A DNA stretch of 64,000 bases, taken from CAILHX01 sp964511385. Its GTDB lineage: Bacteria > Pseudomonadota > Gammaproteobacteria > Burkholderiales > Methylophilaceae. The notes under the pieces were generated by a model. The model saw only the letters and a program-made list of their open reading frames with translations, was not told where the DNA came from and did no database searches. The stretch covers positions 124,001-188,000 of the forward strand of contig CAZEFE010000002.1 of the NCBI GenBank assembly GCA_964511385.1, in the 5' to 3' direction. The position numbers and the translations under genes were made by a program. This document shows, piece by piece, positions 8,552 through 17,481 of this stretch. How positions within the stretch are numbered: position 1 is the first letter of the stretch; each line of letters begins with the position of its first letter.

Positions 8552-9379
8552 TTAGCTGAGCAACCCTACCAGGCCCTCCAGCCCGCTGTAATTCAGGGCA
8601 AAGGAGGCCTGGCTTTGCACCACGGCTTTGGCCCGGTATGCAATCCCCGCGCCGGCGGCGGCCATCATTTTCAGGTCGTTGGCGCCATCGCCCATGGCAA
8701 TGACCTGGCTTTTATCCAACCCCAGTAATATTCGGGTGCGATCCAGCCAGTCGGCCTTGGCCTGTGCATCCAGTATGTCGCCCAGCACCTTTCCGGTGAG
8801 CTTGCCGTTGATGATTTCCAACGTGTTGGCTTGGGCAAAATCCAGCCCCAGCTTAGTCTTCAGGCGGTCGGTAAAAAACGTGAACCCACCCGAGACCAGC
8901 AAGGTTTTGACGCCGGCCTGCTTCAGGGCGGCCAGCATGATTTCTGCGCCGGGGCTGAGCTTGAGGCGTTCATCATAAACACGCTGCAATGCGCCGGCAT
9001 CAAGGTCTTTCAGCAGCGCCACGCGACGGCGCAGGCTTTCGGCAAACTCGATTTCGCCGCGCATGGCGCTCTCGGTAATTTCGGCAACTTGTGGCTTGAT
9101 GCCTTGCATATCCGCGATTTCATCGATGCATTCAATGGCGATCAGGGTGGAATCCATGTCCATGACCACCAGGCCTACCTGTTCCAAGGTCAAATGGTCC
9201 GGAACAAAGGCGCAATCCAGTTGGTTGGAGGCGCAATAGGCAGCAATCCCCGGCAACGGTTCCGCCACGGGCAGGCTGTAGGCGTAAGAGGTTGTTTGGG
9301 TGAACTGGCCGCCGGCGCTGTCGGCAACGTGTACCAGATGTTCAGGCCGTACATTGGGGCCTTGTATGACTAAACGCAT
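8552..9379 (-). CDS. serB: Phosphoserine phosphatase SerB
   Basis: A 275-residue HAD-superfamily phosphatase catalysing the last step of serine synthesis. Motif I is VVMDMDSTLI (nucleophile and acid/base Asp), motif II LLVSGGFTFFTDRL, and motif III AMGDGANDLKMM. About 85 residues precede motif I, a short ACT-like N-terminal part as in E. coli-type SerB. It is convergent with degP (15 bases apart, no clear terminator) and divergent from msrA. Confidence 0.95.
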   Translation of the reverse strand: MRLVIQGPNVRPEHLVHVADSAGGQFTQTTSYAYSLPVAEPLPGIAAYCASNQLDCAFVPDHLTLEQVGLVVMDMDSTLIAIECIDEIADMQGIKPQVAEITESAMRGEIEFAESLRRRVALLKDLDAGALQRVYDERLKLSPGAEIMLAALKQAGVKTLLVSGGFTFFTDRLKTKLGLDFAQANTLEIINGKLTGKVLGDILDAQAKADWLDRTRILLGLDKSQVIAMGDGANDLKMMAAAGAGIAYRAKAVVQSQASFALNYSGLEGLVGLLS

Positions 9380-9453
9380 CGTAAGGATCAGGGCTGGAAA
9401 ACGACGAAGTATAACCGAGAGCGCCCATATTGAACGAATGGTGGATCACTGGC

Positions 9454-9996
9454 ATGAATGACGAAACACAAACAATTACCCTGGCTGGCGGATGTTTCTG
9501 GTGCCTGGAGGCCGCGCTGCGGCAGCTGAAAGGCGTGAAGAAGGCGGTTTCCGGCTACATTGCCGGGCACACGTTAGACCCCACGTACAAGCAGGTGTGC
9601 AGCGGGACTACCGGGCATGCGGAAGCGGTACAGGTGACCTTTGATCCTGCCGTGTTGCCGTTAAAGGAATTGTTGGCGGTATATTTTGCTGTTCACGACC
9701 CTACCACACTCAACCGGCAGGGGAATGACGTCGGCACGCAATACCGCTCGGGCGTGTTCTACCACGGGCAGGAACAACTGCCGGTCGTCAGGGAGGTCAT
9801 TGCACAACTGGAAGCATCAAACTACTGGGGTAAGCCGGTGGTGACGGAAGTTACTCCGGCATCCACCTTCTACCCGGCGGAGGACTACCATCAAGACTAC
9901 TATGCCAACAACCCTAACCAGCCTTATTGCATGGTGGTGGTGGCTGACAAGGTCGCCAAGGTGAAGAAATTATTTGCCGACAAGGTCAGCAAATAA
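9454..9996 (+). CDS. msrA: Peptide-methionine (S)-S-oxide reductase MsrA
   Basis: A 180-residue MsrA that repairs Met-S-sulfoxide. The signature LAGGCFWCLEAAL holds the nucleophilic Cys; DPTTLNRQGNDVGTQYRS is the second conserved block, and YHQDYYANNPNQPYC the C-terminal one with a candidate resolving Cys. There is no fused MsrB domain and no signal peptide, so a cytoplasmic enzyme. The ATG at 9454 gives the standard N-terminus; an upstream in-frame TTG at 9430 adds eight unconserved residues. It ends 3 bases from the convergent helicase gene, with no terminator visible. Confidence 0.95.
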   Translation: MNDETQTITLAGGCFWCLEAALRQLKGVKKAVSGYIAGHTLDPTYKQVCSGTTGHAEAVQVTFDPAVLPLKELLAVYFAVHDPTTLNRQGNDVGTQYRSGVFYHGQEQLPVVREVIAQLEASNYWGKPVVTEVTPASTFYPAEDYHQDYYANNPNQPYCMVVVADKVAKVKKLFADKVSK

Positions 9997-9999
9997 TTC

Positions 10000-11373
10000 T
10001 CAGTTTTTTCTAAGTCCGCCCAGCAAAGCTGCGACCTGTTTGCCAGGGCGTGAGCGACTGGGCGCCATGGACGGCGTTGCGTTCTCAGCCTTATCAGCAG
10101 GCTCCGGCGATGATGGCTGGTAAGGCTTATGGAACCAGTCATCAATAGCAGGTTTGCTCGTTGCCGGCTTACTGCTCGCATGGCTGGCCGGCCTGGCGCG
10201 GTTGGAGCGTGCAGCGGGTGAAGGCTGAACGGCCTGTTCGCGTACAAATTCGCGCTTGAGCAGCTTTTCGACTTCCTTGAGCAGGCGTTCTTCATCGGCA
10301 TCAATCAGGGAAATGGCTTCGCCGCTTGCTCCAGCGCGCCCGGTACGGCCAATCCGGTGTACGTAGTCTTCCGCGTTGGGCGGCAGCTCGTAATTGACGA
10401 CCAACGGCAGTTGGTCGATATCCAAGCCGCGGGCAGCCACATCGGTGGCCACCAGTGCGGTGATTTTGCCTTCCTTGAACGCATCCAGCGCCTTGATGCG
10501 TTCCTGCTGGCTTTTATCGCCATGAATCGCATCGGCGGCAATGCCGTCGCGTTCCAGGTGTTTGGCCAGGCGCGCAGCCATCAGCTTGGTGCGGGTAAAT
10601 ACCAGAACCTGCGCCACGCCGCGCGAGCGGATCAATTCAGCCAGCACATCACGTTTGTTGTCCTTATCTACCATCATCACCGATTGTTTGACGGTTTCGG
10701 CCGCAGTGTTGCGTCTTGCTGCCTCAACGGTGATGGGGTTGACCAGGAAGTCCTGCGCCAGTTTTTTGATGTCATCGGAGAACGTGGCGGAGAACAGCAG
10801 CGTCTGCCGCTTCTTCGGCAGTAGTGCCAGGATGCGCTTCAGGTCGGGCATGAAGCCCATATCCAGCATGCGGTCGGCTTCGTCGAGAATCAGCACCTGC
10901 ACCTGGTTCAGTTGTAGGTTTTTGCTTTCGACGTGATCCAGCAGCCGGCCAGGCGTGGCAACCAGGATTTCCACGCCTTTCATCAACTCCGGCTTCTGGG
11001 TTTTGATGTCGACACCGCCGAATACCACGGTGGAGCGCAACGGCACATGCTTGCTGTAACTGACCACGCTTTCCTGCACCTGAATCGCCAGTTCGCGGGT
11101 TGGCGCCAGAATCAGCGCGCGAATGGGATGCCGTGCCGGAGACACGCTGGTGCTGGCATGCGGCAGCAGACCTTGCAGCAAGGGCAGGGTAAACGCGGCA
11201 GTTTTGCCCGTTCCCGTCTGCGCCATGGCCATCAGGTCACGCCCGGCCAGCACATGCGGTATGGCCTGTTGCTGGATGGGCGTGGGTTGGGTGTAACCCT
11301 CATCCTCAACCGCGCGGACGATTTGCGGGTCGAGGTTGAGTGATGCAAACGTTACGGTTTCGGTTGCTTCCAT
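10000..11373 (-). CDS. rhlE: DEAD-box RNA helicase, RhlE type (second of pair)
   Basis: A 457-residue DEAD-box helicase with Q motif (GYTQPTPIQQQAIP), motif I AQTGTGKT, DEAD in VLILDEADRMLDMGF, SAT (LFSATFS), and HRIGRTGRAG. The two RecA-like domains end near 375; the last 85 or so residues are a basic, Ser/Pro-rich tail (AARSNRARPASHASS) typical of RhlE proteins. Such enzymes remodel rRNA and mRNA structure. It lies six bases downstream of a second helicase gene with closely similar motifs, so the two are probably co-transcribed tandem paralogues. Confidence 0.93.
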   Translation of the reverse strand: MEATETVTFASLNLDPQIVRAVEDEGYTQPTPIQQQAIPHVLAGRDLMAMAQTGTGKTAAFTLPLLQGLLPHASTSVSPARHPIRALILAPTRELAIQVQESVVSYSKHVPLRSTVVFGGVDIKTQKPELMKGVEILVATPGRLLDHVESKNLQLNQVQVLILDEADRMLDMGFMPDLKRILALLPKKRQTLLFSATFSDDIKKLAQDFLVNPITVEAARRNTAAETVKQSVMMVDKDNKRDVLAELIRSRGVAQVLVFTRTKLMAARLAKHLERDGIAADAIHGDKSQQERIKALDAFKEGKITALVATDVAARGLDIDQLPLVVNYELPPNAEDYVHRIGRTGRAGASGEAISLIDADEERLLKEVEKLLKREFVREQAVQPSPAARSNRARPASHASSKPATSKPAIDDWFHKPYQPSSPEPADKAENATPSMAPSRSRPGKQVAALLGGLRKN

Positions 11374-11379
11374 TGATGC

Positions 11380-12693
11380 TTATCCGTGACGACGTGCGCG
11401 TTGTGGCCGATTGCCATTGTCGGCAGCCGGCTTTGCGTCATGCCAGAATTTCTTCTTGCCTTCTGCATTGCCGCTGGCGCCGCGTGGTTTGTGATTGCCG
11501 GAAAACGGTTTTTTGCCATAACTGCCGGGCTTGTTCGTGCGCGGCTGGGTCGGACGTTGCTGCGGCTCCAGGCCGGGGATCACTTCCGCTTCCAGGCGTT
11601 GGCCGGTCAGGCGCTCGATGCTGTACAGGTGACGGCGGTCGGCAAACGAGGCGAACGACACGGCAGTACCGGTGTTGCCGGCGCGGCCGGTACGGCCAAT
11701 GCGGTGCACGTAGTCTTCGGCCACCTTGGGCAGGTCGAAATTGATGACGTGGGTGATGCCGTTGACATCAATACCGCGGGCAGCGACATCGGTAGCGACC
11801 AGCACGCGCAAATCGCCGTGGCGCAGCTTGGTCAGGGTGCGGTTGCGCGCGCCCTGGTTCATGTCGCCATGCAGCGCGGCGGCCTTGTGGCCGGCGGCAT
11901 ACAGGTCTTCCGCCAGGGAGTCGGCATCACGCTTGGTGGCGGTGAACACGATGGCTTGTTGCAGTTCAACATCGGCCAGGATGTGGTGCAGCAGTTTGTG
12001 CTTGTGCGACAGGTTGTCCACGAAGTGCAGTTTCTGCTCAATTTGCGAGTGGCGGGTTTGCGCCGTGGCGACTTCAATACGCTGCGGATTTTTCAGCAGG
12101 CGCTGCGCCAGTCCGCCGATCACGCCATCCAGGGTCGCCGAGAACAGCAGGGTCTGGCGGGTGGCAGGCGTTGCGTTGGCAATGCGTTCCACGTCTTCGA
12201 TAAAGCCCATGTCCAGCATGCGGTCGGCTTCATCCAGCACCAGCACTTCCAGGCGGGAGAAATCAATGCGGCCGCGTTCCATGTGGTCGATCAGGCGGCC
12301 GGGGGTGGCCACCAGGATATCTACCGGTTGCGACAGCAGCTTGTTTTGTACCGGGTAAGGCATGCCGCCGACAATGCTGACGGTGCGGGCACGCATGAAC
12401 TTGCCGTATTTGCGGGCGGCGTCGTTGACCTGGGCCGCCAGTTCGCGGGTCGGGGTCAGCACCAGTACGCGCGGGCCACGGCTGTGGCTGGCGGATGGTG
12501 TTGCAATACGGTTCAGTGATGGCAGCATGAATGCTGCGGTCTTGCCGGTGCCGGTCTGGGCGGATGCCATCAGGTCGCGGCCTTCGATCGCGGCAGGAAT
12601 AGCCTGCTGCTGGATCGGCGTGGGTTGGGTATAGCCAGCCTCGGTCAGAGCCTTGAGGATGGACGGATTCAGATTTAAAGATTCAAAAGACAA
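11380..12693 (-). CDS. DEAD-box RNA helicase, RhlE type (first of pair)
   Basis: A 437-residue DEAD-box helicase with Q motif GYTQPTPIQQQAIP, Walker A AQTGTGKT, DEAD, SATLDG, VATDVAARGIDV and HRIGRTGRAGN. A basic low-complexity tail (NKPGSYGKKPFSGNHKPRGASG) follows the helicase core. Start choice: the TTG at 12693 has a good SD (GAAGGA) seven bases upstream and gives MSFESLNLNPSIL, matching the N-terminus of its neighbour; the frame can be extended 12 codons upstream to another TTG without conservation. The sequence resembles the next gene throughout the core, indicating duplication. Confidence 0.92.
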   Translation of the reverse strand: MSFESLNLNPSILKALTEAGYTQPTPIQQQAIPAAIEGRDLMASAQTGTGKTAAFMLPSLNRIATPSASHSRGPRVLVLTPTRELAAQVNDAARKYGKFMRARTVSIVGGMPYPVQNKLLSQPVDILVATPGRLIDHMERGRIDFSRLEVLVLDEADRMLDMGFIEDVERIANATPATRQTLLFSATLDGVIGGLAQRLLKNPQRIEVATAQTRHSQIEQKLHFVDNLSHKHKLLHHILADVELQQAIVFTATKRDADSLAEDLYAAGHKAAALHGDMNQGARNRTLTKLRHGDLRVLVATDVAARGIDVNGITHVINFDLPKVAEDYVHRIGRTGRAGNTGTAVSFASFADRRHLYSIERLTGQRLEAEVIPGLEPQQRPTQPRTNKPGSYGKKPFSGNHKPRGASGNAEGKKKFWHDAKPAADNGNRPQRARRHG

Positions 12694-12967
12694 AGCATTT
12701 CCTTCAAGTGAGGAATAGTAAAAGCGCAAGCAGGCACAAGGTTATCCAGCAAGGGATAGGGATTGGGCAGAGTTACCGGCGCACCAACATCGTCGCTAAC
12801 CGGTAATCAGATCAACCAGTAAAATTTCTTCTGGTCAGGGGGTCAGGGACAGATGAATCGTCAGTTCAGTCAGAACTGCAACGAAGCGCGCATTGTACGG
12901 TGTTAAATCGTTATGTCAACACTTATGTGTTAGAATGCGCGCCTTTTTCACAAAGAGAATCAAACAG
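12694..12967. other. Divergent intergenic region between helicase pair and typA
   Basis: About 270 bases without a gene. It must carry the promoter and a leader for the minus-strand helicases (long leaders are usual for cold-induced DEAD-box genes) and the typA promoter. An imperfect inverted repeat (ACCAG...CTGGT, about 12814-12835) lies in the middle. No sRNA or tRNA was recognised. Confidence 0.5.
12918..12936 (+). promoter_or_regulatory. Candidate extended -10 promoter of typA with overlapping palindrome
   Basis: TGT-TAGAAT at 12928-12936 fits an extended -10 (TGn plus hexamer); the -35 is weak. A 14-base perfect inverted repeat, AACAC-TTAT-GTGTT at 12918-12931, overlaps it and could be an operator. 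It lies about 30 bases before the typA ATG. Confidence 0.45.
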
Positions 12968-14776
12968 ATGTCACGCGCACTCCGAAATATCGCCATCATC
13001 GCCCACGTTGACCACGGCAAGACCACCATGGTGGACAAGCTGTTGCAGCAGGCCGGTACGTTTGCCGCTCACCAGCAGGTGACCGAGCGGGTCATGGACT
13101 CCAACGATCTGGAAAAAGAGCGTGGCATCACCATTCTCGCCAAGAACACCGCAGTTAACTACGAAGGCACACACATCAACATCGTAGATACGCCGGGACA
13201 CGCCGACTTCGGCGGCGAGGTGGAGCGCGTATTGGGCATGGTGGATGGCGTGGTGCTGCTGGTGGATGCGGTGGAAGGCCCGATGCCGCAAACCCGCTTC
13301 GTGACCAAGAAGGCGCTGGCGCTGGGCCTGAAGCCTATCGTGGTGATCAACAAGGTGGACCGCCCCGGCGCACGTACCGACTGGGTGATTAACCAGACCT
13401 TTGACCTGTTTGCCAATCTGGGCGCGACCGACGAGCAACTGGATTTCCCCGTGGTCTACGCTTCTGCATTAAATGGTTACGCCACGCTGGATCTGAAGCA
13501 GCCATCCGAAAACATGCGTCCGCTGTTCGAGACCGTGCTGAAACACGTCGAGCCGCCGCAAGGCGATAGCGATGCGCCGCTGCAATTGCAGATTTCCGCG
13601 CTGGATTATTCCACCTATACCGGACGCCTTGGCGTCGGCCGCGTGCGCAATGGCCGCATCAAGCCGGGCCAGGCCGTTGTGGTGATGAATGGCGACACGC
13701 AGACTGCGCAAGGCCGTATCAACCAGGTGCTGGGGTTCCGGGGCCTGGAGCGCGTGCCGGTGGAAGAGGCCGAAGCCGGTGATATCGTCATTGTTTCCGG
13801 GATTGAGGAAATCGGCATCGGCGTCACCATTGCTGACCGGGAAAACCCGGTGGGCCTGCCGATTCTGGGCGTGGACGAGCCGACGCTGACTATGGACTTC
13901 ATGGTAAACACCTCGCCGCTGGCGGGTACGGAAGGCAAGTTCGTGACCAGTCGCCAGATTCGCGACCGCCTGCAGAAGGAACTGCTGGTTAATGTGGCAT
14001 TGCGTGTTGAAGACACCCAGGACGCCGACGTGTTCCGCGTCTCCGGCCGCGGTGAACTGCACCTGACCATCCTGCTGGAAAATATGCGCCGCGAAGGCTT
14101 TGAGATTGCGGTCGGTAAACCGCGCGTGGTGTACCGTGAAATCAATGGTGAAAAGTGCGAGCCGTATGAAATCCTGACCGTGGACCTGGAAGACGACACC
14201 CAGGGCGCAGTGATGGAAGAACTGGGTCGCCGCCGTGGCGAACTGCAGAACATGGAGTCCGACGGCAATGGTCGTACTCGTCTGGAATACAAGATTCCGG
14301 CACGCGGCCTGATCGGTTTCCAGAGCGAGTTCCTGACCCTGACGCGCGGTACCGGGCTGATGGCGCACATTTTCGACGAATACGCGCCGGTCAAACCCGA
14401 CATGCCGGGCCGCCGCAACGGTGTGCTGATTTCGGCAGAGCAGGGTGAAGCCGTTGCCTACGCCTTGTGGAAGCTGCAGGACCGTGGCCGCATGTTCTCG
14501 GTGCCTGGCGACAAACTGTATGAAGGCATGGTGATCGGTATTCACAGTCGCGATAACGACCTGATCGTGAACCCGATCAAAGGCAAGCAGCTGACCAACG
14601 TTCGCGCTTCGGGCACCGATGAAGCCGTGCGCCTGGTGCCGGCCGTGCAACTGACGCTGGAATCAGCCGTTGAGTTTATTGACGATGACGAACTGGTGGA
14701 ATTGACACCGAAGTCCATCCGCATCCGCAAGCGTTACTTGCAGGAGCACGAGCGCAAGCGTGCCGCGAAGGTCTAA
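12968..14776 (+). CDS. typA: Ribosome-associated GTPase TypA/BipA
   Basis: A 602-residue translational GTPase, the normal BipA length. G1 is AHVDHGKTT, G2 lies around RGITILAKN, G3 DTPGHADF, G4 VINKVDRPGA. EF-G-like domains II, III and V follow, and the BipA-specific C-terminal domain ends near KSIRIRKRYL. It acts in ribosome assembly and stress adaptation. The ATG at 12968 begins MSRALRNIAIIAHVDHGKTT, the standard start; the frame extends 25 codons upstream across the promoter, which is not credible coding. Confidence 0.96.
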   Translation: MSRALRNIAIIAHVDHGKTTMVDKLLQQAGTFAAHQQVTERVMDSNDLEKERGITILAKNTAVNYEGTHINIVDTPGHADFGGEVERVLGMVDGVVLLVDAVEGPMPQTRFVTKKALALGLKPIVVINKVDRPGARTDWVINQTFDLFANLGATDEQLDFPVVYASALNGYATLDLKQPSENMRPLFETVLKHVEPPQGDSDAPLQLQISALDYSTYTGRLGVGRVRNGRIKPGQAVVVMNGDTQTAQGRINQVLGFRGLERVPVEEAEAGDIVIVSGIEEIGIGVTIADRENPVGLPILGVDEPTLTMDFMVNTSPLAGTEGKFVTSRQIRDRLQKELLVNVALRVEDTQDADVFRVSGRGELHLTILLENMRREGFEIAVGKPRVVYREINGEKCEPYEILTVDLEDDTQGAVMEELGRRRGELQNMESDGNGRTRLEYKIPARGLIGFQSEFLTLTRGTGLMAHIFDEYAPVKPDMPGRRNGVLISAEQGEAVAYALWKLQDRGRMFSVPGDKLYEGMVIGIHSRDNDLIVNPIKGKQLTNVRASGTDEAVRLVPAVQLTLESAVEFIDDDELVELTPKSIRIRKRYLQEHERKRAAKV

Positions 14777-14787
14777 GCAGTCATGAA

Positions 14788-14827
14788 GCACAGCAAAAAG
14801 CCCGGCATGCCGGGCTTTTTGCTGTGC
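14788..14827. terminator. Bidirectional terminator between typA and cheB
   Basis: A perfect 40-base palindrome whose core is agcccggc/gccgggct flanked by A5 and T5, extended by gcacagc/gctgtgc. It lies between the convergent typA and cheB stops and has the T-run for both strands. Confidence 0.93.
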
Positions 14828-14843
14828 GCAGCTCGGAATAGGG

Positions 14844-15917
14844 TCAGACGCGGAATGCTTTTTCACCCGACTGGTCAAGGCACTCCAGGACACGCTGCGC
14901 TATCCTGTTGAGCGGCAGCACTTCATCTACGCCGCCCTGGGCAATGGCTTCCCTGGGCATGCCGAATACTACGCAACTGGCTTCATCCTGGGCGATGGTA
15001 TGGGCGCCGGCTTCATGCATTTCCTTCATGCCCAGCGCGCCATCCTTGCCCATGCCGGTGAGGATGATGCCGATGGCATTTTTCCCCGCATAGCGGGCAG
15101 CAGAGCGGTACAGCACTTCCACCGATGGGCGGTGGCGGTTGACGGGTTCATCTTGTGACAGTTCGCAGACATAATTGGCGCCACTGCGTGCCACCAGCAG
15201 GTGAGAATGTCCGGGCGCCAGATAAGCGTGGCCGGGCAGGATGCGATCGCCGTGTTCGGCTTCCTTGACGCTGATGTTGCACAGGCTGTCCAGTCGCGCA
15301 GCGAAAGACTTGGTAAATCCTTCCGGCATGTGCTGCGCGATGACAATGCCTGGGCAGTCCGGCGGCATCTGGGTCAGTACTTCTTTCAGCGCTTCGGTGC
15401 CGCCGGTGGAAGCACCGAACACCAGGATTTTTTCGGTAGATACCTTGTTGCGCAACGGGGTGGCTGGCGTTGCGGTGGGTTTGTCCGCGGGCGTGGCCGG
15501 GCGCAGTTTCTGCACATGTGCCTTGGCGGCGACGCGGATTTTCCCGGTGATTTCCTCGGCATATTCTTTCATGCCCTGGTGGATATCCAGCTTGGGCTTG
15601 GCGATGAAATCCACCGCACCCAGTTCCAGCGCGCGTAGGGTGATTTCCGAGCCTTTTTCGGTGAGGGTGGAAATCATCAGCACCGGGGTGGGCCGCAGCC
15701 GCATCAGGCGTTCCAGGAAATCCAGCCCGTCCATTTTCGGCATTTCCACATCTAGCGTGATGACGTCGGGGTTGAATGTACGGATCATTTCCCGCGCTAC
15801 CAGCGGGTCTGGGGCTGCACCTACCACTTCCATGTCTTTTTGCTGGTTGATGATTTCCTTGAGCACAGAGCGGATCAGTGCCGAATCGTCGACCACCACT
15901 ACTTTTATTTTTGGCAT
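14844..15917 (-). CDS. cheB: Chemotaxis protein-glutamate methylesterase/deamidase CheB
   Basis: A 357-residue response regulator with a receiver (DD at 10-11, phospho-acceptor Asp56 in VITLDVEMPKMDG) and a C-terminal methylesterase with the catalytic Ser in FGASTGGTEAL, His in AQHMPEGF and Asp in GMGKDGALGM. It removes methyl groups from MCP glutamates after phosphorylation by CheA. Last gene of the chemotaxis operon, 12 bases after cheD. Confidence 0.97.
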   Translation of the reverse strand: MPKIKVVVVDDSALIRSVLKEIINQQKDMEVVGAAPDPLVAREMIRTFNPDVITLDVEMPKMDGLDFLERLMRLRPTPVLMISTLTEKGSEITLRALELGAVDFIAKPKLDIHQGMKEYAEEITGKIRVAAKAHVQKLRPATPADKPTATPATPLRNKVSTEKILVFGASTGGTEALKEVLTQMPPDCPGIVIAQHMPEGFTKSFAARLDSLCNISVKEAEHGDRILPGHAYLAPGHSHLLVARSGANYVCELSQDEPVNRHRPSVEVLYRSAARYAGKNAIGIILTGMGKDGALGMKEMHEAGAHTIAQDEASCVVFGMPREAIAQGGVDEVLPLNRIAQRVLECLDQSGEKAFRV

Positions 15918-15929
15918 GCCGTGATGCGC

Positions 15930-16550
15930 CTACGTGAACAGTTCAATGTCGCCCTCCACCTTGGATTTCAGCAGACGTGACCGGTATTCGGACTCGCGCT
16001 GGACGATGGTTTCATTGTGCATATTGCGCAACTTCTTGACCAGCACTCTTCCCGTTGTCGGAAAGAAGTAGATCTTGCGTGGGTAAATATCCAGCAGGTC
16101 CTTGGCAATCACCGGGATACCTTCGTTTTTCAGGTAATCCTGGCCAAACTGGGCATTGCGCTCCCCGACATTCATGGAGGCCATGTTCTTGATCACGGCA
16201 CCGCCACCAAACAGCTTGGCTTCCAGGTTTTCGCGTCGTGCGCCCAGCAGGATCAACTGGTTGATCAGCACTTCCATGGCGTATGCGCCATAACGTGTGG
16301 AAGAAGCACCCCAGCCGGCCTGTTCCTTGCTGTTTTCCGGCAACATGAAGTGATTCATGCCGCCGATGCCGTTGGTTTTGTCACGGATACAGGCGGCCAC
16401 ACAGGAACCCAGGGTGGTGACCAGCAGCATGTCGCGCCGCGTGACGTAATATTCCCCCGGCAGGATTTTTGCCGCCTCGACGCCGAATGCCCGGTCAAAA
16501 TACAGTGTGGGCGCTTGGGTTTCTTCAAATCCGGTGACGTTTTTTGACAT
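15930..16550 (-). CDS. cheD: Chemoreceptor glutamine deamidase CheD
   Basis: A 206-residue CheD. The catalytic Cys is in TTLGSCVAACIRD and the His in GGMNHFMLPE, with the conserved AKLFGGGAV block following. It deamidates receptor glutamines and can interact with CheC-type phosphatases in other species; no CheC is present here. The gene sits five bases after cheR. Confidence 0.96.
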   Translation of the reverse strand: MSKNVTGFEETQAPTLYFDRAFGVEAAKILPGEYYVTRRDMLLVTTLGSCVAACIRDKTNGIGGMNHFMLPENSKEQAGWGASSTRYGAYAMEVLINQLILLGARRENLEAKLFGGGAVIKNMASMNVGERNAQFGQDYLKNEGIPVIAKDLLDIYPRKIYFFPTTGRVLVKKLRNMHNETIVQRESEYRSRLLKSKVEGDIELFT

Positions 16551-16555
16551 GGGTG

Positions 16556-17425
16556 TTACACCGCTACCGCCATGGCCTGCGCTTTGTCAGCCAGGGCATA
16601 AACCGTACGTCCCTGAATGCGGAACAGGTCGGCCGCATGCTGAAAGCTTTCCGAATGCCCTGCAAACAGCAGCGCGTCGCGGTGCATGACGGGCACAAAT
16701 TTCTGCAGGATCTTGTATTGCGTTTCCTTATCGAAATAAATCATCACATTGCGGCAGAATATGGCATCAAAAGGCCCTCTGATCGGCCAGCGTGCATCCA
16801 GCAGATTGAGTTGGCGGAAGGTGATCATATCGCGCAGTTCGCGCCGGACCTGGACGTAACCGGCATTACTGCCGGTGCCTTTAAGGAAAAAGCGTTTGAG
16901 TATATCCGGAGGCAGTTTTTCCACACGCTCCATCGGATAAATCCCGGCCTGCGCTTTCTGCAGGACATGGGTGTCCAGGTCGGTCGCCAGGATATGTACC
17001 GGCGGGGTGTAGCTGCCGAACAGGTCTACCACGGTCATCGCCATGGTGTAAGGCTCCTCGCCGGTGGAAGCGGCACTGCACCACAATTCGATCGGGCGCC
17101 GCTGTTTAATCTTGCGGATATGCTCGGCAAGTATGGGAAAGTGGTGCGCTTCGCGGAAGAAGGAGGTCAGGTTGGTGGTCAGCGAATTGACAAAGGCTTC
17201 CCACTCTGCCTCGTGATCAGATTCCAGCAGTGCCAGGTAATCGCGAAAGCTGGTCAGGCCGGTAGCGCGCAGGCGTCGGCCAACGCGGCTATACACCATG
17301 TCTTTCTTGGCATCCGACAGGTTGATGCCGGCGTGATCGTAGATCAGCTTGCGGATGCGGGTGAAGTCCTGGTCGGTAAAATGAAACTCACGACCGATGA
17401 CATCTTTTTCTGGAGATAGTGCCAT
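16556..17425 (-). CDS. cheR: Chemotaxis protein methyltransferase CheR
   Basis: A 289-residue SAM-dependent methyltransferase. The N-terminal helical domain (FTRIRKLIYDHAGINLSDAKKDMVYSRVGRRL) and the SAM site ELWCSAASTGEEPYTMAM are clear, as are IFCRNVMIYFD and LLFAGHSES. It methylates MCP glutamates for adaptation; the C-terminal EWEEF of the upstream MCP looks like a docking site for it. A stable hairpin separates it from that MCP gene. Confidence 0.97.
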   Translation of the reverse strand: MALSPEKDVIGREFHFTDQDFTRIRKLIYDHAGINLSDAKKDMVYSRVGRRLRATGLTSFRDYLALLESDHEAEWEAFVNSLTTNLTSFFREAHHFPILAEHIRKIKQRRPIELWCSAASTGEEPYTMAMTVVDLFGSYTPPVHILATDLDTHVLQKAQAGIYPMERVEKLPPDILKRFFLKGTGSNAGYVQVRRELRDMITFRQLNLLDARWPIRGPFDAIFCRNVMIYFDKETQYKILQKFVPVMHRDALLFAGHSESFQHAADLFRIQGRTVYALADKAQAMAVAV

Positions 17426-17442
17426 TAAATCAGAGGCTTTCA

Positions 17443-17472
17443 GGTAGCGCGGGAAACTTTCCCCGCGCTACC
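17443..17472. other. Intra-operon hairpin between mcp1 and cheR
   Basis: A perfect 11-bp GC-rich stem (17443-17453 with 17462-17472, arm GGTAGCGCGGG) closes an 8-nt loop. On the minus-strand transcript no U-run follows, so it is unlikely to be an efficient intrinsic terminator. It sits between receptor and cheR and could shield the upstream mRNA end or lower downstream expression. Confidence 0.7.
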
Positions 17473-17481
17473 AAGGCGGCA

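Noticed and set aside
12893..12967. 25-codon extension of typA
   Set aside because: Overlaps the probable promoter and is absent from BipA proteins.
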